Shown: piece after piece, positions 25,476 through 33,189 of the stretch
Layout: every line of letters begins with the position of its first letter
How positions within the stretch are numbered: the first letter of the stretch is position 1
Assembly (NCBI GenBank): GCA_029261715.1
Contig: JAJDAT010000018.1
Location: 1 to 61,846, forward strand
Reading direction: 5' to 3'
From: Nitrospinia bacterium
Lineage (GTDB): Bacteria; Nitrospinota; Nitrospinia; Nitrospinales; JAJDAT01
Length of the DNA stretch: 61,846 bases
The notes under the pieces: model-generated
Databases searched by the model: none
Told to the model about the DNA's origin: nothing
The model's input: only the letters and a program-made list of their open reading frames with translations
Program-made: the position numbers and the translations under genes

Positions 25476-25706
25476 TCAATTACATTTTTTTAAAAACTCT
25501 TCCCGTGTAATTCCCAGATCCTTTTTAATTATTTTAATAAATAGTCCAGGGCCAATTTCTTCACCAGCATGAAAAGGAATAGTTGTTTTTCTACCATCGG
25601 AGTGTTTATAAATCATATGGCTTTCAGTTGTATGGTTATGAGCGAAGCCAAAACTTTCGATAATCTTTCCTAATTGTTTTCCGGTTAATCGAGGTAACTT
25701 CGGCAA
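25476..25706 (-). CDS. hicA: HicA-family mRNA interferase toxin
   Basis: 76 residues. The family pattern is complete: MPKLPRLTGKQLGKIIESFGF, a His-containing TESHMIYKHSDGRKTTIPFH segment that carries the catalytic His of the dsRBD-like fold, and GPGLFIKIIKKDLGITREEF. HicA cleaves mRNA when free of its antitoxin. The hicB gene lies 3 bases upstream on the same strand, so the order is antitoxin first. The module sits in repeat-rich accessory DNA. Confidence 0.92.
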   Translation of the reverse strand: MPKLPRLTGKQLGKIIESFGFAHNHTTESHMIYKHSDGRKTTIPFHAGEEIGPGLFIKIIKKDLGITREEFLKKCN

Positions 25707-25709
25707 AGT

Positions 25710-25919
25710 CTAAACCTCAACACGTTGAACGCCGATGAACTGACTTGAAATTTCGGGTTCTGCCTCAGTCTCCAGATAAGCTTTAATTGCCTCTTTTGTA
25801 CGTACTATCAATTCATCCATAGATTTTGCCTGGGTATGGCATCCCGGAAGCTCGATCACCTCGGAAACATACCAGTCCTCTTCATCTTTTTCTATGATGA
25901 GATTATATGTCTTTGCCAT
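25710..25919 (-). CDS. hicB: HicB-family antitoxin (short form)
   Basis: 69 residues with the HicB/UPF0150 fold: YNLIIEKDEEDWYVSEVIEL, then PGCHTQAKSMDELIVRTKEAI and a short tail. Only the partial RNase H-like domain is present; the C-terminal ribbon-helix-helix or HTH DNA-binding domain of longer HicB proteins is missing. It should neutralise the HicA protein encoded 3 bases downstream. Autoregulation by DNA binding is therefore less certain than for long HicB proteins. Confidence 0.9.
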   Translation of the reverse strand: MAKTYNLIIEKDEEDWYVSEVIELPGCHTQAKSMDELIVRTKEAIKAYLETEAEPEISSQFIGVQRVEV

Positions 25920-26084
25920 CTAATATTTTTCCTCGTTAAAGGTGGATTGACTTTTTTAATTGAATAAATATTATCCCATAACTTAGTTGATTTTGCAGGA
26001 GAATCAATATTCTAAGTAATTAACGAAACGAATTGCATTAAATGCGACTCAAGGACAATAAGACCATCAATTGTTTTTCCGCTT

Positions 26085-26132
26085 TGGCTTTCTTTGCGTG
26101 CTCTGCGTTCTTTGCGGTTAATGCCTTTGACG
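26085..26132. repeat. dispersed repeat copy (ctttgcggttaatgcc type)
   Basis: The segment tttctttgcgtgctctgcgt followed by tctttgcggttaatgccttt ends just beyond the dinB stop codon. It matches pieces at 15590, 19950 and 18590. Confidence 0.7.
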
Positions 26133-26134
26133 TG

Positions 26135-27310
26135 TTACAACTCTCCGGCAACGCTGGCGCCGCGTAGGATAGAACGGAATCCGTATTTGTCTCGAATGCG
26201 GTCGATCCCTCGGTAGAGGTTATCTCGATTCTCGGGACTGTGTGTAGAGAATAGATCGGCTTGTTGTGGGTAACTGGGTGTTAGCGCAGACAAGCGAACG
26301 CCGACAAGTCGGACTCGTGTTTTGTGCGTAAAGGAACCCTCGAAGAGACGAGCGATGGTTTTATAAATGGTATCGTCGTCGAGAGTTGGAGCTGGGAGCG
26401 TTTGTGATCGGGTTACGGTTTGAAAATCTGAGTAACGCAATTTTAACGTGATGCAACGCGAGTACAGTCCGGTTTGGCGCAGTTCCGCCGCCGTTTTTTC
26501 CGCTAAAAAACTGAGTATAGAGAGCAGAAATTTAGGGTCGGCAGAGTCTGTTTCTAGTGTTGTTTCTCGACCTATGGACAAAGTTTCTTCTCGCGGAGTA
26601 ACGGGCGAACCGCAGACACCGCGGGCTTTATGATAGAGCGATTCTCCATGATTTCCATAGACAGTTTCTAAAAACTCTAGCGGCAATTCTGCGAGTTGTT
26701 TGGCGGTTTTGACTCCCTTTTGTTTGAGTCGTTCTGCCATTTTGGGTCCGATACCGGGAATTTTTTCGATGGCTAATGGAGCGAGGAACTTTTGTTCCAT
26801 GCCGTCGGCTATCCAGAGCATGCCGTTGGGTTTTGCGTATTCAGAGGCAATTTTCGCGATCAGTTTGTTGGAGCCGATTCCGATAGAAGCGTTGATGCCG
26901 ACGGTTTCTTTAATTGCTTTGCGAATTTTTTCCGCCACGTCTAATGTGGGGCCGTGCAAACGTTCGCAACCAGATAGATCGAGATAGGCTTCGTCAAGAG
27001 ACATGGGTTCTACACGTGGCGACCATTTTTCGAATATGCTGAATATCCGCTTGGAAAACTCTGCGTAACGTTTATGGTTTCCTCGTAGAAAGATTGCGTG
27101 TGGGCACAGACGTTTCGCTTGCGCTGTTGGCATTGCGGAATGGATTCCATATTTCCTTGCTGCATACGAGGCGGCGGCAACAACTCCGCGTTTATTAGGA
27201 TTGCCTCCAACCACGACGGGTTTTCCTTTTAATGATGGATCCAGCGCTTCTTCTACGGAAACGAAAAACGCGTCCATGTCGATATGTAGTATTGTTCTTC
27301 GTAAGGCCAT
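26135..27310 (-). CDS. dinB: DNA polymerase IV (Y-family translesion polymerase)
   Basis: 391 residues from the ATG at 27310 (MALRRTILHIDMDAFFVSVE), with GAAGG six bases before it. The frame is open another 45 codons upstream, but that part crosses a dispersed repeat and has no family similarity. Catalytic acids lie in HIDMDAFF and SLDEAYLD. The HhH region (IEKIPGIGPKMAERLKQKG) and the little-finger domain (about 240-350) follow. The enzyme copies damaged templates. A lexA gene lies 0.7 kb upstream, but no clear LexA site was found in front of dinB. Confidence 0.95.
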   Translation of the reverse strand: MALRRTILHIDMDAFFVSVEEALDPSLKGKPVVVGGNPNKRGVVAAASYAARKYGIHSAMPTAQAKRLCPHAIFLRGNHKRYAEFSKRIFSIFEKWSPRVEPMSLDEAYLDLSGCERLHGPTLDVAEKIRKAIKETVGINASIGIGSNKLIAKIASEYAKPNGMLWIADGMEQKFLAPLAIEKIPGIGPKMAERLKQKGVKTAKQLAELPLEFLETVYGNHGESLYHKARGVCGSPVTPREETLSIGRETTLETDSADPKFLLSILSFLAEKTAAELRQTGLYSRCITLKLRYSDFQTVTRSQTLPAPTLDDDTIYKTIARLFEGSFTHKTRVRLVGVRLSALTPSYPQQADLFSTHSPENRDNLYRGIDRIRDKYGFRSILRGASVAGEL

Positions 27311-27374
27311 AATAAACCTTCGTCTAAGGTGTTGATCAAGATGGTCAGCTTTCGAGAGCTTCCTAAAAGAATAG

Positions 27375-27950
27375 AGTGGAAATTTTATTGAATCGAGGCG
27401 AGATCCTTCACCGATACTAGCGTATCGCTTCAGGATGACGCGCAAGAGGGATTTTGCAACTCTAGTTCCTTCTTCAATTAATAGACAAAGCCAGTCTACC
27501 GCTCACCATGAAAGTTATTTAAATAAAATCGAGATCCTTCTAAAAAAATGGTGACATTAAATTGAGTCGTGGTCGCGCTTCGAGAACTCTGTGATGACTG
27601 TTATTTAAATGAAAACGTAACTTTTTCATTCTTCGAACCCATTTGGGTGGCAACTTAATAGTCCCAAACAGAGCGAGTTTTAAAATTTCGATTTCTTAAA
27701 TCTTGTCATATTGAGACCTGCCCTTAGGTACTCAAAGTGTCTCGAAACGCGACCCTATTTTGTTTTAAGTTTTGAAGCGTTAATGTTAAACGAAAGCCGA
27801 CTGTGTTTAAGTCTGCTCCCGCCGCAAGTCATCCTGAAGCAAACCTTTTAGGTTTGGTGAAGGATCTTGCCTCGATTTAATAAAATTACTACCTTTTATT
27901 TTTTAAGTCCTTCAGGAAACTCTCGAAGAGCTACCGCGTTTTGTCATCTT
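27375..27950. repeat. long dispersed repeat tract between dinB and lexA
   Basis: Copies in both orientations include attgaatcgaggcgagatcc at 27388, attgagtcgtggtcgcgctt near 27557, gaaggatcttgcctcgattt at 27860 and a cgaagagctaccgcgttttg piece near 27925. No gene is visible over almost 600 bases. Confidence 0.7.
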
Positions 27951-28003
27951 TAGTTTTGAAACGAATCTTGCTTTTTGTTTTCTCAGTACTAAATGAAGTA
28001 TTC

Positions 28004-28615
28004 TCATTTGAATTTCCTCATCACGCCAATGACAACGCCTTGAATATCAAAATCGCCTTTGTCGACGAAAATAGGTTCCATGTCTGGGTTAGCGGGTTGC
28101 AAGCGTATTCCGTTATCTTCTCGGTAAAATCGCTTCAATGTGGCGTTTTCGTTATCTATTAGAGCCACCACGGTTTCTCCGTTTTCGGCTCGGTTACGAC
28201 GTTCGACTATTACAAAGTCTCCGTCTTGAATGTGATCGTCTATCATTGAGCTTCCTTTAACGCGTAAAACAAAAACGTCTTTATCTTCTGCGTCGGGGAA
28301 TATGGAAACGGTTTCTTGATCTTCAAACGTTTGAATGGGGTATCCGGCGGCGATGGAGCCAAGTAATGGATATTCTTTAGTAAAAACTTTACGCGATGTA
28401 TCTTCTTTAGTGAGTTCGATAGCGCGACTCCGATGCGCATCCCGGCGAATCAGCCCTTTTTCTTCCAAATGGATCAAGTGTTTGTGAATAGTCGCGGGCG
28501 AGGATAGACCGAATTCTTTACCAATTTCGGTGATGCTGGGAGCGTAACCGCGTCCGGCAATGTGACTTTCGATGAATTTGTAAATTTCCATCTGTCGCTT
28601 AGTTAAAGTTTTCAC
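28004..28615 (-). CDS. lexA: LexA repressor
   Basis: 203 residues with a GTG start preceded by a GGGGG-rich ribosome binding site (aagggggtgtcGTG). The winged helix-turn-helix (residues 1-70; TKRQMEIYKFIESHIAGRGY and SSPATIHKHLIHLEEKGLI) is followed by the S24 autoprotease: cleavage site Ala90-Gly91 (GSIAAGYP), catalytic Ser123 (GSSMID) and Lys161 (NATLKRF). It represses the SOS regulon and is cleaved when RecA is active. A short palindrome at 28655-28668 upstream could be its own operator. dinB lies downstream in the same orientation but separated by repeats. Confidence 0.97.
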   Translation of the reverse strand: MKTLTKRQMEIYKFIESHIAGRGYAPSITEIGKEFGLSSPATIHKHLIHLEEKGLIRRDAHRSRAIELTKEDTSRKVFTKEYPLLGSIAAGYPIQTFEDQETVSIFPDAEDKDVFVLRVKGSSMIDDHIQDGDFVIVERRNRAENGETVVALIDNENATLKRFYREDNGIRLQPANPDMEPIFVDKGDFDIQGVVIGVMRKFK

Positions 28616-28654
28616 GACACCCCCTTATAACTTACATCAAATGGTTCGCTATCG

Positions 28655-28668
28655 CTTGCTAGAGCAAG
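28655..28668 (-). promoter_or_regulatory. palindrome upstream of lexA, possible LexA operator
   Basis: CTTGC-taga-GCAAG, 5-base perfect arms, about 40 bases before the lexA start and just downstream of a TATAAA -10-like element on the minus strand. It does not match a LexA box known to me and no second copy was found near dinB, so the call is tentative. Confidence 0.25.
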
Positions 28669-28825
28669 ATCTTGACGAATCTGGATTTTATATAAGTTCT
28701 TTTTCATCTCATCCTCTAAAAAATACCTGATCTTAATTTGCTCGTTATTTGGAAAAAAACCGGTTTATGTGAGACTGATAAAGCTAAAGTACATTTTGTT
28801 TAAATCTATCTTTGTACCACTTTGC

Positions 28826-29023
28826 TTACCCTCGAACGAACAGACCATGAAGTAACTCTCCGGTAATTTTGTTCAGCGTTCTACTGCGTATTTTATCTTT
28901 CGTTTTTGAGTGAACAGACTGTGCGGCGGTGTGAAGTTGAATGATTTTGCTTTTCGATTCTGGATATCGTTCTAGTGTTTCAAAAGAGTTTGGCCTTTCT
29001 TGGACTATGCATTTTCGACTCAT
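28826..29023 (-). CDS. possible 65-aa hypothetical protein upstream of lexA
   Basis: A 65-residue ORF (MSRKCIVQERPNSF...), basic and polar, with no recognised domain and no strong ribosome binding site. It is listed because it is preceded by a plausible -10 (TATACT) and by three 11-base-spaced repeats, so something is probably transcribed from here towards lexA. It may be only a leader region. Confidence 0.3.
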   Translation of the reverse strand: MSRKCIVQERPNSFETLERYPESKSKIIQLHTAAQSVHSKTKDKIRSRTLNKITGELLHGLFVRG

Positions 29024-29070
29024 GATTTTCTCGGCTCGCTTTTGAGATTTTTAATTGATTAAAGTATAAA

Positions 29071-29106
29071 CGAAAATAAGACGAAAATAAAGCGAAATAA
29101 TTTTCG
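29071..29106 (-). promoter_or_regulatory. three 11-bp phased direct repeats, probable regulator site
   Basis: cgaaaataaga, cgaaaataaag and cgaaataattt follow one another at 29071, 29082 and 29093, one helical turn apart. On the minus strand they precede a TATACT -10-like hexamer (at about 29064-29069) reading towards the 65-aa ORF and lexA. A regulator binding cooperatively on one face of the DNA would fit; which one is unknown. Confidence 0.4.
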
Positions 29107-29297
29107 TGTTTTGAGGGTGGTATTAAGAGAGGATTTAATCTTACTTAATCTTCTCTGTTGAGAGCGGTAATCATTTTTTGGAATGCAGAAAATTATAGGT
29201 AAATCTAGATAAGTATCTTACAATATTTCAACGTAATAGAGCTTTGAGGCTGATTTGGAAAGATATTTTTTTTGCATGTGAAATAAAGGGGGAAGGC

Positions 29298-30350
29298 ATG
29301 CCATATAGCGTTGAACTACGAGATGAACTGGTTAATCGGGGAGTCGTTTATTTTTTATCGAAATATCGAGTAAAAGCTGTGGCCGGCGGCATGAGTTTAA
29401 CAGCTACATCCTCACACAATCTCGCAGGTCCCCAGCAAAGACTTCATGAACAACTTGGAGGATTTGGGCATCTTGATATGGCAATTCTTGAACAACATCG
29501 TGACCTCGCGCCGCCAACACATGCGTATTTTGAGAGGACAATTTTTGCCCCACCTCCTCCGCCAGAAATAATGAGAAGGATAAGGGGAATAAGAAAAAGG
29601 AGTGTTTTGTTTAAAGATACGGTAACCGTTTACTTTGATACGGCGAATCAGGTGGGAGGAGTTCCGGGACTTCCGGTTTATTTAATCCCTTCGGCAGCAA
29701 GGAATGCCGTGGGCGCCAAATTGCCGGTTCATGGAGCGAATAGTCCAGACTTTGTTTTCACAACGACACAAACTGGATGCACTTTTGAGATCAGCGGAAA
29801 TCCCGCCGAGCCGTTTGTTTCGCATACTAACGCTCGTGGTTTAGTGGGAGCTGGTGTTGCATTATCGGTAAGAATCGCCGCGTTGCAGGCGGCTTTGGCG
29901 GCAGCTGGAGCCGATCCTGCAGGCATCATTGGGAATGACCGTGCTCAGTTTGCCTTGTACCCTACGCCAGAATACGAGGCGCAAGACCGTCAAGTGGGAA
30001 GAGTATTGCAACAGGCCAACGCTAACGAACAAACATATCGAAAAAATAAAATGATAGGTCATTCTAGAACGAATTGGACGGTTCATGGAGACACTCTCCG
30101 TGACCTACTAGTCGGCGGAGCTTTGAAACCGACTTCGTCCCTTATAGTGGGAAATTGGACGGGGATTCATTGGGGATTTTCTTATCAAGAATGCGGAAGA
30201 TTTAAGATGGTAGAGACGAAGCGTCGAAAATTGGGTAGAATCTTTCTTAAAACTCTGCATCAAGAACGGGAGGGAGTTTCGGTGTATGTTGTGGGACACT
30301 TTTGGCCCGGCGCTCGAACCGAGACGCCATTTCCCATTGTGGATATTTAG
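29298..30350 (+). CDS. hypothetical protein with a CNF1-like Cys/His pair (possible deamidase fold)
   Basis: 350 residues from the ATG at 29298, chosen because GGGGGAAGG lies just before it. The N-terminal 100 residues are basic with a proline run (APPPPPE, 84-90). From about 100 the protein looks like a beta sandwich. The segment TTTQTGCTFEISGNPAEPFV followed by SHTNARG puts Cys161 and His176 fifteen residues apart. CNF1 has the same spacing (C866/H881) with a similar GC(T/S)... HT context, and the CNF/BLF1/CheD group of glutamine deamidases shares that dyad. Family membership is inferred from this motif only. There is no signal peptide. arsC begins 22 bases after the stop, so it heads an operon. 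It could be an effector, a toxin or an unrelated enzyme. Confidence 0.55.
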   Translation: MPYSVELRDELVNRGVVYFLSKYRVKAVAGGMSLTATSSHNLAGPQQRLHEQLGGFGHLDMAILEQHRDLAPPTHAYFERTIFAPPPPPEIMRRIRGIRKRSVLFKDTVTVYFDTANQVGGVPGLPVYLIPSAARNAVGAKLPVHGANSPDFVFTTTQTGCTFEISGNPAEPFVSHTNARGLVGAGVALSVRIAALQAALAAAGADPAGIIGNDRAQFALYPTPEYEAQDRQVGRVLQQANANEQTYRKNKMIGHSRTNWTVHGDTLRDLLVGGALKPTSSLIVGNWTGIHWGFSYQECGRFKMVETKRRKLGRIFLKTLHQEREGVSVYVVGHFWPGARTETPFPIVDI

Positions 30351-30372
30351 GGATATTGGATAGCGGGATTAT

Positions 30373-30813
30373 ATGAATAAACTAAAAGTTTTATTTTTAT
30401 GCACTGGTAATTCGTGCCGTAGTCAAATGGCTGAAGGATGGACGCGCCAACTTAAAGGAGATTTGATTGAAGCTTATTCTGCTGGAACTCAACCCAAGGG
30501 ATTGAACCCGGACGCGGTTTTGGCGATGAAGGAGGCGGATGTCGATATTTCTTCTCATTCTTCCCAACACATTGACGAGTTCTTGGCTGAAGAGTTGGAT
30601 TGGGTGATTACGGTTTGCGGTCATGCAGACGAAACCTGTCCAACGTTTCCGGGAAAAACTAGAGTGGTTCATAAAGGGTTTGACGATCCCCCCGCTTTGG
30701 CGGTTAACGCTAAATCTGAAGCTGAACGATTGGCCCCGTATCGTAGAGTTCGCGACGAAATTCGCGTTTTTGTGGAAACGTTGCCAGAATCTTTAAATAA
30801 GGAGACGAAATGA
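30373..30813 (+). CDS. arsC: arsenate reductase, thioredoxin-coupled (LMW-PTPase fold)
   Basis: 146 residues. The P-loop CTGNSCRS contains C10 and C15, and the redox helix VCGHADETCP contains C82 and C89. These are exactly the positions of Staphylococcus aureus ArsC, where C10, C82 and C89 form the disulfide relay. The enzyme reduces arsenate to arsenite. No arsenite exporter (arsB, acr3) or ArsR is nearby, which is unusual. The gene overlaps the first metallophosphatase gene by four bases and follows the CNF-like gene by 22, so all are likely one transcript. Confidence 0.93.
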   Translation: MNKLKVLFLCTGNSCRSQMAEGWTRQLKGDLIEAYSAGTQPKGLNPDAVLAMKEADVDISSHSSQHIDEFLAEELDWVITVCGHADETCPTFPGKTRVVHKGFDDPPALAVNAKSEAERLAPYRRVRDEIRVFVETLPESLNKETK

Positions 30814-31922
30814 GACAGTTTTTAATAGTAGTCCTAATTACAGTTTTCTTTTTAGGCGCTGGTTCCGCTGTCGCGAATGGAGGAGGATCTTTAAAAGTTG
30901 CCGTGGTTGGCGATACGGGTATTGGCGAGCGAAGTTACAACCCGGGTTTTAAAAAAGTGATGGAGAAAATTCGCAAATTAAATCCCGATGTCTTACTGCA
31001 TGCGGGCGATTTTATTTATCGGCCAAAGGGCGATCAAAAAGAGTGCGCTGAATATCGTGAAGAAGTTGAAGCGGGATTGGTGAAAGGGTTTCCACATAAG
31101 TTGTTTGCTATGGGAGACAACGATGTCGAAAACTCGATAAACCAAAGAAAAGGATATTCCGCCGTAGGTTGTTGGGATTATTTGCTCGACCTGGATGACC
31201 CATTTGATCCTATCCCGGATGGAGACCCTGTGCCGGGAGCATTGGAGGGATTTAAGAAAATAGATAATGTTCTTTTTGCGATATTGGATACCAATCATTG
31301 GAAAGATCCTGGAAATTGGCTGGTGCCGAGGTTGCTTGAGAATGGGCGCGACGATTGGACTATTTTTGTTCTTCACGAGCCTATTTTAAGCGTGGCTTGG
31401 TACAACCCAGGTTTTGAAAGTGCGGAAAATATAGCGATGGTTAATCGCTTAAAACCAGATTTAGTTTTTGCGGGTCATCATCATGGGTATCAACGTTTTC
31501 TTCCTACAAGATTACCGGAGGAAGATGGGGGACTCGACTACGCGAAGAGAAAAAAAGGCGACAAAACTAAATTTAAACGGGGTGAAGGTTCTATCCATAT
31601 AGTCACCGGCGGCGGTGGGGCTTACCTACGTCCGTTCGCGGAGGACCAAGAAGGCGGACGCGCCAAAAGACATGAGCCGCCGAGAAATTTTCGTAAAGCA
31701 GTTGCAAAAAAAGCGGTTATGAATCATTTTGTACTTCTTGAAATCACGCCGGAAAAAATTATTGGCACAACCTATCGAGTTTGCCCACAGAACGCTAAGG
31801 GAGATCCTCGATGGAGACCTGACGATTCTGATGTATGGGGAAATACTAAACTCGCTTGCGAAGGAGTTACGGAAGAACTTTCAGTTTTTGACGAGTTCGA
31901 AATTGAAAAAACAAATCGCTAA
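30810..31922 (+). CDS. secreted calcineurin-like metallophosphatase (copy 1)
   Basis: 370 residues. A signal peptide (MRQFLIVVLITVFFLGAG, cleavage after about residue 22) is followed by a metallophosphoesterase domain: VAVVGDTGIGER (Asp), LLHAGDFIY, AMGDND, VLHEPI and FAGHHHGYQRF. All metal ligands are present, with GHHH at the last site. Members of this family hydrolyse phosphate esters outside the cytoplasm. The start overlaps arsC by four bases (ATGA). The following gene is a paralogue in tandem. A role in phosphate scavenging would fit the pairing with an arsenate enzyme, but this is inference. Confidence 0.85.
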   Translation: MRQFLIVVLITVFFLGAGSAVANGGGSLKVAVVGDTGIGERSYNPGFKKVMEKIRKLNPDVLLHAGDFIYRPKGDQKECAEYREEVEAGLVKGFPHKLFAMGDNDVENSINQRKGYSAVGCWDYLLDLDDPFDPIPDGDPVPGALEGFKKIDNVLFAILDTNHWKDPGNWLVPRLLENGRDDWTIFVLHEPILSVAWYNPGFESAENIAMVNRLKPDLVFAGHHHGYQRFLPTRLPEEDGGLDYAKRKKGDKTKFKRGEGSIHIVTGGGGAYLRPFAEDQEGGRAKRHEPPRNFRKAVAKKAVMNHFVLLEITPEKIIGTTYRVCPQNAKGDPRWRPDDSDVWGNTKLACEGVTEELSVFDEFEIEKTNR

Positions 31923-33033
31923 TTTTTTTGGTCGCAGTTTGGCTCTAAAGTCGATCATATTAGTTGCGGCGTTTGTTTGTGTTTTTATACAAAGCGCACA
32001 AGCGGAAGAAATTAAGTTGAATGTTGCCGTCGTGGGCGATACCGGTATTGGCGAGCGCGGTTATCGGCTTGGTTTTGAAGCGGTTCGAAAAGCCATTGTG
32101 ACGGCTCGTCCGGAAGTCCTTTTGCATTTGGGTGATTTTGTTTATCAGTCCAAATTGTTTCCAAATTCTTGCGATCCCAAGTATTTAGATTTAGCGCGGC
32201 GCGCGTTTGTTACTCCTTTCCCATATCGGTTATTTACTCCAGGAGACAACGATTTTTCTTCCACTATTCGAGATCCGATGGCTTCGGATTGTTGGTCTGA
32301 ATTAGAAAAGTTAGATTCTCCATTTGATAATCTGTTATCCAAAGATGTTGCGCAACCGGGAAACTATGAAGGAATCAAAAGAATAGGTCCGGTTTTATTT
32401 GTAATATTAAATTCTCAAGAAGAAAACGACCCAACTAACTGGCTCCGCCCGCGAATCGAACGCGCCAAGGGCGACGGCTTATGGGTTGTTATTGCGATCC
32501 ATGAACCGCCATTGACTTCTGGTTGGTTTATCGATAAGCGGAAAGAATCCTTGCGATGGATAAACGCATTAAAGCCCGATTTGGTGTTGTCTGGAAATCA
32601 GCATTCATATGAACGATTTCATGCGTTAGGCATTCCCGGTCGTGATGGCGCTCTGCCATTCGAAAAGCCAATCGATTCTAAATATAAAGAGGGCGACGGT
32701 TCTGTTCATATCGTTTCCGGTGGCGGTGGCGCGACGTTAAAACCTTTTGCCGACTGGAGAAAGATAAAAGAGCGTTCTGCTCCTGAGTGGGCTATGCAGG
32801 CGTTGGCGTTTCGCGCGTTGACACACCATTTTGTGTCGCTCGAAATATCGTCAAACTCTATTGTAGGTAGAACTTTTCAGGTTTGCGCGGATTCAAAAAT
32901 CGGTGAAGGCGATCCAAGATGGAGACCAAAAGACCCTTGGTGGCAGACGATACGGTTGCCGTGTGAAGACTCCAAGCCAGGAGTGAAGGAGATCGACCGA
33001 TTTGAAATATTAAAAGTAAGGATCGGTAAATAG
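31903..33033 (+). CDS. secreted calcineurin-like metallophosphatase (copy 2)
   Basis: 376 residues from a TTG at 31903 that overlaps the end of the first copy by 20 bases. That start gives MKKQIANFFGRSLALKSIIL, a convincing signal peptide with a QAEE-type cleavage site near residue 34. Upstream ATGs in the frame lie deep inside the preceding gene. The domain repeats the motifs of copy 1 (VAVVGDTGIGERGY, LLHLGDFVY, PGDND, IHEPPL). The last one reads SGNQHSYER, with Asn in place of the first His of GHxH, so one metal ligand is altered. It may have reduced or changed activity. A bidirectional hairpin terminator follows at about 33139. Confidence 0.82.
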   Translation: MKKQIANFFGRSLALKSIILVAAFVCVFIQSAQAEEIKLNVAVVGDTGIGERGYRLGFEAVRKAIVTARPEVLLHLGDFVYQSKLFPNSCDPKYLDLARRAFVTPFPYRLFTPGDNDFSSTIRDPMASDCWSELEKLDSPFDNLLSKDVAQPGNYEGIKRIGPVLFVILNSQEENDPTNWLRPRIERAKGDGLWVVIAIHEPPLTSGWFIDKRKESLRWINALKPDLVLSGNQHSYERFHALGIPGRDGALPFEKPIDSKYKEGDGSVHIVSGGGGATLKPFADWRKIKERSAPEWAMQALAFRALTHHFVSLEISSNSIVGRTFQVCADSKIGEGDPRWRPKDPWWQTIRLPCEDSKPGVKEIDRFEILKVRIGK

Positions 33034-33132
33034 ATATTTCGAGATCCCGAAATATCGGCGGTTGCTTATTGAGAGTGGTCTGATTGTTTATTTTCTGTTC
33101 TTTACAATGATTACTATCGAAATCAAAGAACA

Positions 33133-33172
33133 AAAAAAGCCCCTTCCGGTTATGGAAGAGGCTTATTTTTTT
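33133..33172. terminator. bidirectional intrinsic terminator
   Basis: Hairpin GCCCCTTCC (33139-33147) with GGAAGAGGC (33154-33162), one mismatch, loop ggttat. An A-run lies before it and a TTATTTTTTT run behind it, so it can end both the metallophosphatase operon and the converging DUF3386 gene. Confidence 0.85.
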
Positions 33173-33189
33173 GTTAAAAGCTTAAACTC

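Noticed and set aside
27311-27445. 45-codon N-terminal extension of dinB
   Set aside because: The extension runs over a dispersed repeat and lacks family similarity; the ATG at 27310 has a proper ribosome binding site and yields a canonical Pol IV N-terminus.
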